Positions 44,552 to 50,870 of a stretch of DNA of 64,000 nt are shown one piece after another. The notes beneath the pieces were generated by a model, which saw only the letters and a program-made list of their open reading frames with translations, was not told where the DNA came from and did no database searches. The first letter of the stretch is position 1. Each line of letters begins with the position of its first letter. This DNA is from Acidovorax sp. 210-6. Lineage in GTDB: Bacteria > Pseudomonadota > Gammaproteobacteria > Burkholderiales > Burkholderiaceae_C. Position numbers and translations under genes: made by a program. The DNA is taken from assembly GCF_010020825.1 (NCBI RefSeq), contig NZ_JAACJE010000001.1:372001-436000 (forward strand). Reading direction: 5' to 3'.

Positions 44552-44866
44552 TTACAGGGGAACGGAATAGCGGGCGCTGATGTCATCGAGCTGGCGCTTG
44601 GCGGCATTGAGGTTGGTGGCCACCGTGGTGGCAATGCGCACCAGGGGCACGCCCAGGCGCCAGCGGTTGGTGCCCTCCACGCGCTCGACAAAGCCGGTTT
44701 CGGCCTCCAGCGCGGGCAGGTTCTGGCTCACCCAGCTGGGCGGCACGCCCAGGCCCTTGGCAATCTCGCCCGGCGCCAGGCCCAGCACCTCATGGCCCGC
44801 CAGCAGGCGCAGCAGGTCGCAGGTTTTGCGGATGGGCGCGGCCAGGGTGTAGGTTTTCTCGGTCAT
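44552..44866 (-). CDS. Small IclR-type winged-helix regulator
   Basis: A 104-residue protein with an IclR-like HTH: KTCDLLRLLAGHEVLGLAPG, EIAKGLGVPPSWVSQNLPAL, GFVERVEGTNRWRLGVPLVR. The ligand-binding domain of IclR is absent, and the protein ends in a short helix. ATGA overlap with the upstream gene. Probably a phage early regulator. Confidence 0.7.
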   Translation of the reverse strand: MTEKTYTLAAPIRKTCDLLRLLAGHEVLGLAPGEIAKGLGVPPSWVSQNLPALEAETGFVERVEGTNRWRLGVPLVRIATTVATNLNAAKRQLDDISARYSVPL

Positions 44867-45141
44867 GCCTGCTCCCCCCAGCCAGGTTGGCCTGGCAGTT
44901 GGCCGCGCTCGGCGCGCCACTTCCATTCGGCTGCGCCCACCAGGTTGCCGCTGCCCCAGGCGTCGTCTTGCGCGGTGCCGCTGGCGTAGGGGCTGGCCGC
45001 GGGCGCCAGCCCGGCGGCCAGGCGCAGGCCACGCAGGGCACCGGCTTTCCATTCGGGGCTGCGCTGGCAATGGGCAAATTCGCGCTCGTACACCTGCTGC
45101 GCCGTGCGCAGGCTGCACAGCTGTTTGTCTGGTGTGGGCAT
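44863..45141 (-). CDS. Hypothetical early protein, 92 residues
   Basis: Starts MPTPDKQLCSLRTAQQVYER, with EWKAGALRGLRLAAGLAPAA and an acidic/Trp-rich end (DAWGSGNLVGAAEWKWRAER). It lies three bases after the upstream gene and is coupled to the IclR-like gene. Reads like a DNA-processing accessory but no family is recognised. Confidence 0.55.
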   Translation of the reverse strand: MPTPDKQLCSLRTAQQVYEREFAHCQRSPEWKAGALRGLRLAAGLAPAASPYASGTAQDDAWGSGNLVGAAEWKWRAERGQLPGQPGWGEQA

Positions 45142-45144
45142 GGC

Positions 45145-45606
45145 TCAAAACTCCAATTCGGGTTGGGAATGCTTTTCAACGTTGCCGCGATGCCAGGCCA
45201 GGGCTTCCATGGCTTGTTGCACTGCGCCCAAGGTGGCGTCGGCGTCGGCCTGGCCTGCGTAGAAGCGCAAAAGCGCGCCGGTGGTTTCGGCCAGCACTTG
45301 CTGCAGTTCGGCCATCTCCATGGGGTTGGGCTTGCGGCCGGTGGGCACCGGCACAAACAGGCCCCCGGCCTGCGCGGCCAGGTAGCGAATGACGGCGCGG
45401 CCGTTGGTGTTGTGAAACCACGCAGCCAGCCGGTTGGCGGGCAGGTCGGCGTCTTCCATCCACTTGTACAGGCGCGAGGCCGACACGGCGTGAAGCTCGG
45501 CATGCCGCTCCACCGAGAGGCCGCGGGTGCGCAGGCCCTGCTCTTTGTCGGCCTCGAAGGCAGCTTTCAGGCTGCTGGGCACGCGCTTGCAATGGCTGCG
45601 GCTCAT
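45145..45606 (-). CDS. Early regulatory protein with helix-turn-helix-like motif
   Basis: A 153-residue protein starting MSRSHCKRVPSSLKAAFEAD after a GGAGGG site. The segment HAELHAVSASRLYKWMEDAD, LPANRLAAWFHNTNGRAVIR resembles a DNA-binding helix pair followed by a nucleoid-like region. It is the first gene of the leftward run that leads to the transposase and lies beside two inverted repeats, so it may regulate that run. The upstream 25 codons are open but lack support. Confidence 0.6.
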   Translation of the reverse strand: MSRSHCKRVPSSLKAAFEADKEQGLRTRGLSVERHAELHAVSASRLYKWMEDADLPANRLAAWFHNTNGRAVIRYLAAQAGGLFVPVPTGRKPNPMEMAELQQVLAETTGALLRFYAGQADADATLGAVQQAMEALAWHRGNVEKHSQPELEF

Positions 45607-45645
45607 TGGAATGCCCTCCGGCAGGGGGCTTCCAAACAAATACTG

Positions 45646-45681
45646 CGTTTGCATGGGGCGCAAACGTGTTGCATGGTGCAA
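45646..45681. promoter_or_regulatory. Two inverted repeats in a divergent intergenic region
   Basis: CGTTTGC and GCAAACG (45646-45666, 7-base spacer) and TTGCA-TGG-TGCAA (45669-45681) lie side by side between the leftward gene ending its 5' region at 45606 and the rightward ATG at 45721. They look like operators of a divergent promoter region controlling the transposition genes. Confidence 0.5.
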
Positions 45682-45691
45682 AGTACGGCCA

Positions 45692-46180
45692 TCACTTCAC
45701 CCCCTGAGAGGAGACGGGCCATGAACCCAAGCGACGACGAGATGAAAGCGATGCGCCAGCAATTCGCAGCGCAGCAGCTTGAAGGGCACGGCACGCAGCT
45801 TGCCGTGCTCGAGCAGATGTGGCTGGAGCTGGCGCGCGCGCTGGCTGCGCAAGGCGTGCTGAACGCCGAGGCGTTGGCGCAGCGGCTGGAAGCGCATGCC
45901 CTGCGCTCGCAGCGTTGGGATGGCTGGTTTTTTGGGCTAACCGAGGCTGCGCGGATGTTGCGCCAGCCTTCAGGTGATCCAGATAGCCTGGTTCAGTGAG
46001 GGCGCGGCGGCGCATGTCGGCTGCGATGGCGCGCGCCATGGCGGGCGAGCGGTCGCCCGGCAGGTAGCTGCCCCAGGCGTCGCGCTGGGCCTCGGGGGTG
46101 AGGCGGTGCACGTTGTTGGCCGCACTGCCCTGGACAGGCGGGTTGGCCGGGCAACCCATGGAGCTGTGGGTGGTGCTCAT
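45692..46180 (-). CDS. Hypothetical early protein, 162 residues (antisense overlap)
   Basis: The ATG overlaps the HTH gene upstream (ATGA). The first 65 residues (NNVHRLTPEAQRDAWGSYLP; MARAIAADMRRRALTEPGYL) look genuine, while the C-terminal half is Ala/Arg/Pro low complexity and lies opposite the rightward 92-residue gene. The true protein may be shorter in evolution or the end may be non-conserved. Confidence 0.45.
   Translation of the reverse strand: MSTTHSSMGCPANPPVQGSAANNVHRLTPEAQRDAWGSYLPGDRSPAMARAIAADMRRRALTEPGYLDHLKAGATSAQPRLAQKTSHPNAASAGHALPAAAPTPRRSARLAQPARAPAPATSARARQAACRALQAAALRIAGASLSSRRRLGSWPVSSQGVK
45721..45999 (+). CDS. Small rightward early-region protein, 92 residues
   Basis: Starts MNPSDDEMKAMRQQFAAQQL after GAGAGGAG and continues in an amphipathic helical style (LAVLEQMWLELARALAAQGV). 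Composition is protein-like. It runs against the surrounding leftward genes and overlaps the 3' half of the 45692-46180 gene on the other strand; at least one of the two may be non-coding. Confidence 0.5.
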   Translation: MNPSDDEMKAMRQQFAAQQLEGHGTQLAVLEQMWLELARALAAQGVLNAEALAQRLEAHALRSQRWDGWFFGLTEAARMLRQPSGDPDSLVQ

Positions 46181-46440
46181 GCTGCTGCCCCTGCACCAGC
46201 AGCCTGCACGGCGCGCTGCGCCGGAAAGGGCTGGCGCTTGGCCACGGCCTGGCCGCGTTTCAAGCCCAGGTACACGGCAATGTTGTGGCTGGCGCCGCGC
46301 TTGCAGGGCTTGGTGCCGCGCAGGATGGCATCGACCAGGCTGGACGAGACGCCGAACTGGCGCGCCAGCTCGGCCTGCGAGAGGCCCTGCTCGTCCATCC
46401 ACTGGCGGGCCTGCGCTTGGGTGCGAAGGGGTGTAGTCAT
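46177..46440 (-). CDS. Ner/Cro-like helix-turn-helix DNA-binding protein
   Basis: An 87-residue protein with an XRE-type HTH: ARQWMDEQGLSQAELARQFG, VSSSLVDAILRGTKPCKRGA, then HNIAVYLGLKRG. In Mu the small Ner protein downstream of the early promoter shuts off early and repressor transcription; this is the best Ner candidate here. The Ala-rich tail is disordered. Confidence 0.7.
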   Translation of the reverse strand: MTTPLRTQAQARQWMDEQGLSQAELARQFGVSSSLVDAILRGTKPCKRGASHNIAVYLGLKRGQAVAKRQPFPAQRAVQAAGAGAAA

Positions 46441-46502
46441 GGCTTTTTGGTGGTGGTTGGTTGCGTGTCGGTGGTAAATTGCTGGGTCAATGCGGAGGGC
46501 TT

Positions 46503-46790
46503 ATGGAGCAAGAGCAGGCAAACCCATTCATTCACGACCAGGAGCTGATGAAGCGACTGGAGGCTGCCGGACATAAAGCTGTCTCGACCCTAGGGCAGTG
46601 GCGAGCCCTGGACGGTCTTGCGTGGGATGCGCTGGGTGAATCTCTAGTAGTGCGGTTTCACGCTGGCCCTCCGGATCGGCCGGCCATCCGGGTGAATTGG
46701 GAGATACCGCACGCACTAGCCAAAGACCTGCTAGTTCAGCTTGCCCAAGCTGTCGCGGAAAGAGACTGCGCAGCACCCACCAGGCAATAA
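46503..46790 (+). CDS. Small rightward protein, 95 residues
   Basis: Starts MEQEQANPFIHDQELMKRLE after GCGGAGGG at good spacing. The mixed alpha/beta body (WDALGESLVVRFHAGPPDRP; EIPHALAKDLLVQLAQAVAE) reads as a real protein. It starts divergently from the Ner-like gene across a 62-base gap. It overlaps a leftward frame (46528-46854) almost completely; I favour this one. Confidence 0.5.
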   Translation: MEQEQANPFIHDQELMKRLEAAGHKAVSTLGQWRALDGLAWDALGESLVVRFHAGPPDRPAIRVNWEIPHALAKDLLVQLAQAVAERDCAAPTRQ

Positions 46791-46854
46791 AGCGGCGCAC
46801 CACAGCCCAGGAGCCTTCAGGGCGGGCGGGGTGACTAGGGAGGTTGTTGATCAT
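46528..46854 (-). CDS. Alternative leftward ORF sharing the duplicated start region
   Basis: A 108-residue frame starting MINNLPSHPARPEGSWAVVR from the same ribosome-binding leader as the 65-residue gene upstream (58-bp direct repeat). The N-terminal 30 residues (FIAWWVLRSLF) look membrane- or helix-like; the rest has a shadow-like composition and lies opposite the rightward 95-residue gene. Weak support. Confidence 0.35.
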   Translation of the reverse strand: MINNLPSHPARPEGSWAVVRRFIAWWVLRSLFPRQLGQAELAGLWLVRAVSPNSPGWPADPEGQRETALLEIHPAHPTQDRPGLATALGSRQLYVRQPPVASSAPGRE

Positions 46855-46909
46855 GGCGTCCTCTTGCGTCTGTATGGGTTGCGGTTGTTGCGGTTTCGCT
46901 GCTGGGTTT
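46852..46909 (-). repeat. 58-bp direct repeat carrying a translation start (copy 1)
   Basis: Identical over 58 bases to 47103-47160, offset 251 bp. Read leftward each copy ends in GAGGACGCC-ATG, so each supplies the ribosome-binding site and start codon of a small gene. Indicates a recent leader duplication or gene-cassette amplification. Confidence 0.85.
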
Positions 46910-47105
46910 AAGCACGGCAGCCGTGCATGACGACCAGGGCTGCCAGTTGCTCCAGGAGCTGGCACATCAGCGGCGTTGGCTTTTTGCCCGCGCCCACGAA
47001 GGCGGTGACCTGGGCGTAGTGCTGGGCATAGGCAGGCGCGGCGTGGTAGGCCGCCAGCAGGTCGCGTTCGTCTTGGGTGAGTGATCGGTGGGCGGTGGCG
47101 GGCAT
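46908..47105 (-). CDS. First gene after the early promoter, 65 residues
   Basis: Starts MPATAHRSLTQDERDLLAAY after GAGGA at good spacing and continues YAQHYAQVTAFVGAGKKPTP, then LLEQLAALVVMHGCRA. It is the first open frame downstream of the early promoter, the ner position in Mu, but it has no clear HTH. Its stop codon lies in the next copy of the 58-bp repeat. Confidence 0.55.
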   Translation of the reverse strand: MPATAHRSLTQDERDLLAAYHAAPAYAQHYAQVTAFVGAGKKPTPLMCQLLEQLAALVVMHGCRA

Positions 47106-47160
47106 GGCGTCCTCTTGCGTCTGTATGGGTTGCGGTTGTTGCGGTTTCGCTGCTGGGTTT
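47103..47160 (-). repeat. 58-bp direct repeat carrying a translation start (copy 2)
   Basis: Second perfect copy of the 46852-46909 repeat, upstream of the 65-residue gene and immediately downstream of the early promoter. Perfect identity over 58 bases in noncoding leader implies recent duplication or selection for homology. Confidence 0.85.
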
Positions 47161-47178
47161 CTGGCGGTTGGTGTGTGG

Positions 47179-47222
47179 ATTATGGTGCAACTTCTTTCAC
47201 CTTGCAATAGGTGTTGGTGAAA
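47179..47222 (-). promoter_or_regulatory. Early promoter with overlapping operator repeats
   Basis: Read leftward, TTGCAA (47207-47202) and CATAAT (47184-47179) form a -35/-10 pair with a 17-base spacer. The inverted repeat CACCT-TGCAAT-AGGTG (47198-47213) and the wider TTTCACC...GGTGAAA arms (47195-47201, 47216-47222) cover the -35 box, as expected for repressor operators. The repressor ATG is only four bases beyond. Confidence 0.6.
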
Positions 47223-47225
47223 AAC

Positions 47226-47597
47226 ATGGATATTTCGACGCGACTGCAAGAAGAGCGCAAACGGTTGGGCCTGACACAGGAAGCTGTGGCGGCGCAGCTC
47301 GGCGCCACGAAGCGGTCGGTGATCAACTGGGAAGGTGGCGCTGCGCTGCCTGGCGCAGAGGTGCTGGCGCGGTATGCAGCTGCGGGCGCAGACGTGCTCT
47401 ACATCCTCACCGGCCAGCGCCAGGGCGGCGCGTCAGCCCCACCCCCGCCGCGCGCTGTGAGCGAGGGCGATCGCATCCTGCTGGACAACTTCCACGCCGC
47501 ACCAGCGCAGGTGCAGGCCGGCGTCAAGACGGCGCTTGGCGCTTTCGCGCCTGGGGCTGGCAGCGCCCGGCGCGGCAAGCAGGACAAGGCCGCGTGA
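47226..47597 (+). CDS. Prophage repressor, XRE-family HTH
   Basis: A 123-residue protein with an XRE-type HTH at residues 4-60 (STRLQEERKRLGLTQEAVAA, QLGATKRSVINWEGGAALPG) followed by ADVLYILTG, a form common in transposable phage repressors of beta-proteobacteria. It faces away from the early genes, and operator-like repeats overlap both its start and the early promoter, which fits autoregulation and lysogeny control. The open frame extends five codons upstream to a GTG, but the ATG is better placed. Confidence 0.8.
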   Translation: MDISTRLQEERKRLGLTQEAVAAQLGATKRSVINWEGGAALPGAEVLARYAAAGADVLYILTGQRQGGASAPPPPRAVSEGDRILLDNFHAAPAQVQAGVKTALGAFAPGAGSARRGKQDKAA

Positions 47598-47639
47598 TGC
47601 GGGCAATGACGATCACGCTGAATAAGGGAGAGGACGTAA

Positions 47640-48698
47640 ATGCCAGAAAACGTTGAAAGTGGGGACCTGCCTTCAGAACCTGCTGTGCCTCGGTTGATTG
47701 TTCGGTCTGAAGAGGATGCATTCACCCTTCTGCAGCAAGCACTGACCAGCGAGCTTGAAGAACAGCCCTATGTGCTTGAGTTTGAAAACTGGCCGATCCT
47801 GAAGCTTCGCTTTGTCGGAGAGGGGTACGACAGTACGATCACCCCTCACATTGCGGAGGCACTGGTCGAGTTACAGCATGCGATGAATCGTAGCTATGCT
47901 CGGTTGGTTCGCCATTCAGGCAGTGCCAACGTTCTTACCAAAGAAGAGCGCAAGGCCATCGAGTTCAAGGCCAAGGTCGATGAAGGCAGTTCCCTTATCA
48001 CCGTTGACCTGGGAGAATACGCGGAGACGTTGACCACAGCGTTGGTAGGAAAAATGAGCGGAACAGAGCTTGTCATCACGATTTTGGGAGTCGCCATTTC
48101 CGGCGGTGCCTTGCTCGCCTACAAGGCGTTTTTGGCTGCGCGCTCAGAAGACAAGAAGGTTGATCAGGCGACGAAGCAAACGGTGCAGTTGTCAGAGCAG
48201 GAAACCAAGCGCCTAGAGATCTTCGCCAACGCGCTGACATCGAACCCGGCGCTGAAGTCTTCTCATGAGGACTTTGACAACGTCCGACATGACATTCTGA
48301 AAAGCGTCGGTGACGCTGATCAACTCGACATACAAGGCATTCCGCTTAGCCAGGATCAGGCACGAAAGATTGCATCTACGCCTCGCACAAAAGCAGAAGA
48401 GGTGCAGCTCAACGGCATCTATCGAATCGTCAAGTTGGACTGGTCTAGAGAAGATGAAGTGCGCATCTCGCTCTACGGAACAGGATCAACCAAACAGGAA
48501 TTCATCGCTTCGATGCGCGCGCACAACCTGACGCCGCAGAACATTGAGAAGCTCAAGGCTTGCGAGTGGGAGCGTAGGCCTGTTCACCTCTCGATCAACG
48601 CCACTGTACTTCGAGGGGACGTCACTACTGCAACGATTGTTGGCGTGGAATGGCCCAGCGATGGAGAAACAAGCGCGGCCAGCGCTGAGCTTCCATGA
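47640..48698 (+). CDS. Unknown 352-residue single-TM protein (conversion or defence candidate)
   Basis: No family is recognised. Residues 1-135 form a soluble acidic domain (EEDAFTLLQQALTSELEEQP; TPHIAEALVELQHAMNRSYA). A single transmembrane helix lies at about 141-161 (ELVITILGVAISGGALLAYK), then a coiled-coil-like stretch with KKVDQATKQTVQLSEQETKR and a C-terminal soluble domain (VQLNGIYRIVKLDWSREDEV). Codons are visibly AT-richer than the neighbours, suggesting separate acquisition. AGGGAGAGG precedes the ATG. It is cotranscribed with the repressor, so it is expected to be on in the lysogen. Confidence 0.75.
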   Translation: MPENVESGDLPSEPAVPRLIVRSEEDAFTLLQQALTSELEEQPYVLEFENWPILKLRFVGEGYDSTITPHIAEALVELQHAMNRSYARLVRHSGSANVLTKEERKAIEFKAKVDEGSSLITVDLGEYAETLTTALVGKMSGTELVITILGVAISGGALLAYKAFLAARSEDKKVDQATKQTVQLSEQETKRLEIFANALTSNPALKSSHEDFDNVRHDILKSVGDADQLDIQGIPLSQDQARKIASTPRTKAEEVQLNGIYRIVKLDWSREDEVRISLYGTGSTKQEFIASMRAHNLTPQNIEKLKACEWERRPVHLSINATVLRGDVTTATIVGVEWPSDGETSAASAELP

Positions 48699-49237
48699 AG
48701 TGGCTGTTTTTTCTGTGTGCCGCGTTGTTTGCGGCTTCACCTGCATGGGCAGTTAATAAGTGCACTTTGCCGAGCGGCGAAGTGGTGTACCAGGATGCGA
48801 TGTGCGCGGCCAGCAGCAGCAATACCCAGCGTGTGCAACTGTGGACGAACAGCGGCTACCAAGGCAGTGGGCGGGCCCCTGACAAGAACATTCAGCCCAA
48901 CAAAAAGCTCGAAGGCCCAGAGCAGGCGGCACCGCTTTTGGATTTGTACCGTCGCTGGATTGATGCCGAGCGCCTGGCCATGGCAACCAGCCGTATCGCG
49001 CTGGCTGGTCCGGCCTCTGCGTTGCAGGGGTTGCAGCGCGAGGCGCAAGCGCTCAAGTCACCCGCGTGCCTACAAATGGCGCAGTTGTCGCTTCAAACGC
49101 TTATAGGGAAAAGCGCCGAGTCCATCCTGCAGTTCATGGGCAAGGAAGAGGTCACCGGCATGCTGTATCAGCTTGTCGAGAGGCCAAAGCTGATTCCGCA
49201 GTTTGAGCGCGAGGTGGCGAATGCGGTTTGCGAGTGA
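48695..49237 (+). CDS. Secreted DUF4124-like protein, partner of the 352-residue protein
   Basis: A 180-residue protein with a clear signal peptide (MKWLFFLCAALFAASPAWA) followed by KCTLPSGEVVYQDAMCAASS, a DUF4124-style start with two Cys. The rest is helical (DLYRRWIDAERLAMATSRIA) with two more Cys (SPACLQM; ANAVCE). Its ATGA start overlaps the upstream stop, so the pair is coupled. Likely periplasmic; function unknown. Confidence 0.75.
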   Translation: MKWLFFLCAALFAASPAWAVNKCTLPSGEVVYQDAMCAASSSNTQRVQLWTNSGYQGSGRAPDKNIQPNKKLEGPEQAAPLLDLYRRWIDAERLAMATSRIALAGPASALQGLQREAQALKSPACLQMAQLSLQTLIGKSAESILQFMGKEEVTGMLYQLVERPKLIPQFEREVANAVCE

Positions 49238-49275
49238 CAACGGATTCGCTGCAAGAGCAGACAGCGCCATCGATA

Positions 49276-49291
49276 AGTAAAGCGCTTTACT
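49276..49291. promoter_or_regulatory. Perfect 16-bp palindrome before the rightward late operon
   Basis: AGTAAAGCGCTTTACT, identical to the element at 35458-35473, lies 75 bases before the holin start. The two late operons, 14 kb apart and divergent, share this site and so may share one regulator. Confidence 0.65.
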
Positions 49292-49321
49292 CAGCGCACA
49301 GGCCCCCACCGGCCAACACTC

Positions 49322-49347
49322 AAGGCTCTCTCTCAAGAGCCTTTTTT
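49322..49347 (+). terminator. Intrinsic terminator before the lysis genes
   Basis: AAGGCTCT and AGAGCCTT form an 8-bp stem with a CTCTCA loop followed by six T. It should end the repressor/cassette transcript and shield the lysis genes in the lysogen. It lies between the palindrome and the holin start, so late transcription must start after it or read through it. Confidence 0.8.
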
Positions 49348-49366
49348 GTTGCCTACAGGAGCCTGT

Positions 49367-49735
49367 ATGTCGCTCAAATCCTCCATTCCCCTGTGGCTGC
49401 GCGCACCGCGTAGCAGCCTGTTCCTGTTGATCGCAATCACCCTGCTGGCGGTGATTGCAATGGTGTCACCGGCGCAGTTGCCGGTGGTGCTGTACAAGGC
49501 TGCGCTGATCTCGCTGGCAGCCGTGCTGGGCTACTGGATTGACCGCTCGCTTTTCCCCTACGCGCGGCCTGACTCCTACCTGTGGCGCGACTGGCGCAAA
49601 GGCACTGATGAGCCAGAGGGCGAGGCGGATTTTCCCGTGGCCGATGAGGCCTACATGGCCGCCTTTTGCGCTGCACAGCTGCGGCGCGCTGTGCTGGTGG
49701 GCTGTGTGGTGCTGGGCACCGCTGCGGGGCTGTGA
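49367..49735 (+). CDS. Putative holin (Phage_holin_8-like)
   Basis: A 122-residue membrane protein with two N-terminal helices (SLFLLIAITLLAVIAMV; VVLYKAALISLAAVLGYWI), a short soluble loop beginning DRSLFPYARPDSYLWRDW, and a C-terminal helix (RRAVLVGCVVLGTAAGL). This matches small putative holins encoded before the lysin in Mu-like phages. CAGGAG precedes the ATG. TGATG coupling to the next gene. Confidence 0.75.
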   Translation: MSLKSSIPLWLRAPRSSLFLLIAITLLAVIAMVSPAQLPVVLYKAALISLAAVLGYWIDRSLFPYARPDSYLWRDWRKGTDEPEGEADFPVADEAYMAAFCAAQLRRAVLVGCVVLGTAAGL

Positions 49736-50358
49736 TGCGCGAGGCCATCAAAGACTTTGCCCTGGCTGTGCTGTTGGTTGCGCTGTGCGCGCTGGCTGCG
49801 CTGCTGCCGCCCATGGCCCATGCACAGGTGCCGCAGGCCGCGCAGAAGCACCGCGCGCTGCTGGTGCGCACCGCTCATGCTGCCTGGGGCCTTGATGCGC
49901 CCGTGGCTGTGTTCGCGGCCCAGGTGCACCAGGAGAGCGCCTGGCGGCCTGACGCCGTCTCGCATGTAGGCGCCCAGGGTCTGGCGCAGTTCATGCCCGC
50001 CACCACACGCTGGATTGCCACGCAGAGCCCCGACCTGGCGGCTCAGCAGCCCTACAACCCAGCCTGGGCGCTGCGCGCCCTGGTCACTTACGACCGCTGG
50101 CTGTACGACCGCACGCCAGCCCACTACCTTCCGCGCGACCGCATGTGGGTTGCGCTGCGTGCCTACAACGGCGGGCTTGGCCACTGGCAACGAGAGGCGG
50201 CGAGTACCGGGCTCGCGCAGCCGACCCGAGCCCAGGTGGACGCGGCCTGCGGTAAAGCCCGCCGCGCGGCCGTGCATTGCAAAGAGAACCTGGGCTACCC
50301 CAACCGCATCCTGGTGGTGATCCAACCGCGCTATCTGCAGTGGGGGCCTGGTTTGTGA
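49735..50358 (+). CDS. Lytic transglycosylase endolysin (SLT fold) with N-terminal export segment
   Basis: A 207-residue protein with an N-terminal hydrophobic segment (FALAVLLVALCALAALLPPM) that can export or anchor it, and an SLT domain with the catalytic Glu in AAQVHQESAWRPDAVSHVGA followed by QGLAQFMPATTRW and later WVALRAYNGGLGHW. It degrades peptidoglycan during lysis. Coupled to holin and spanin by TGATG overlaps. Confidence 0.88.
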   Translation: MREAIKDFALAVLLVALCALAALLPPMAHAQVPQAAQKHRALLVRTAHAAWGLDAPVAVFAAQVHQESAWRPDAVSHVGAQGLAQFMPATTRWIATQSPDLAAQQPYNPAWALRALVTYDRWLYDRTPAHYLPRDRMWVALRAYNGGLGHWQREAASTGLAQPTRAQVDAACGKARRAAVHCKENLGYPNRILVVIQPRYLQWGPGL

Positions 50359-50870
50359 TGCCCAGCATTCGCACCATCGCCATTGGCCTGACCATTGCGG
50401 CGGCCATCGTGGGCGTCAAGCTCTGGCAATCCCACCTGATCAGCCAGGGCGATGCCCAGGGCGCGGCCCGCGTGCAGGCCGCGTGGGACGCCCAGGAGAA
50501 CGCGCGCAACGCCGCCACGGCGCGCGACAACGCCACCCGTTTCCGCAACCTTGAGAGGACCGCCCATGAAGACGCCAAACGCGAGGCTGCGCGCCGCGTG
50601 CGTGCTGCTGCTGCCGCTGATGCTGTGCGCGGCCTGCATGCCGAGATTGCCCGCCAGGGCAGCCGCCCCCATCCCTACCAGGCAGGAGATGCCGGCCTTG
50701 CCGCCTGCGCTGGCGAAGCCGCCACCGCCCGAGAGCTACTCGGAGAAAGCGCTGGCGCGTATCAAGAGCTGGCAGGAGCGGCTGACGAGCTCCGCGACCA
50801 AGTAGTGGGGCTGCAGGACTTTGCCGCCCGCGTGTGCCGTGCAGGCACGGGGGGAGCCGCTGTTGACTGA
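50358..50870 (+). CDS. Inner-membrane spanin (Rz-like, DUF2514)
   Basis: A 170-residue protein with an N-terminal signal anchor (RTIAIGLTIAAAIVGVKLW) and a long periplasmic coiled coil rich in Ala/Arg/Glu (AAWDAQENARNAATARDNAT), as in Rz proteins that fuse inner and outer membranes at lysis. The outer-membrane partner is nested in another frame. Confidence 0.8.
   Translation: MPSIRTIAIGLTIAAAIVGVKLWQSHLISQGDAQGAARVQAAWDAQENARNAATARDNATRFRNLERTAHEDAKREAARRVRAAAAADAVRGLHAEIARQGSRPHPYQAGDAGLAACAGEAATARELLGESAGAYQELAGAADELRDQVVGLQDFAARVCRAGTGGAAVD
50566..50805 (+). CDS. Outer-membrane spanin lipoprotein (Rz1-like), nested
   Basis: A 79-residue lipoprotein entirely inside the Rz gene in the other frame. 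It has a signal peptide ending in a lipobox-like LCAAC, a Pro-rich middle (MPALPPALAKPPPP) and a short C-terminal helix. GAGAGGA precedes its ATG. The nested layout is the same as in lambda Rz/Rz1. Confidence 0.8.
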   Translation: MKTPNARLRAACVLLLPLMLCAACMPRLPARAAAPIPTRQEMPALPPALAKPPPPESYSEKALARIKSWQERLTSSATK

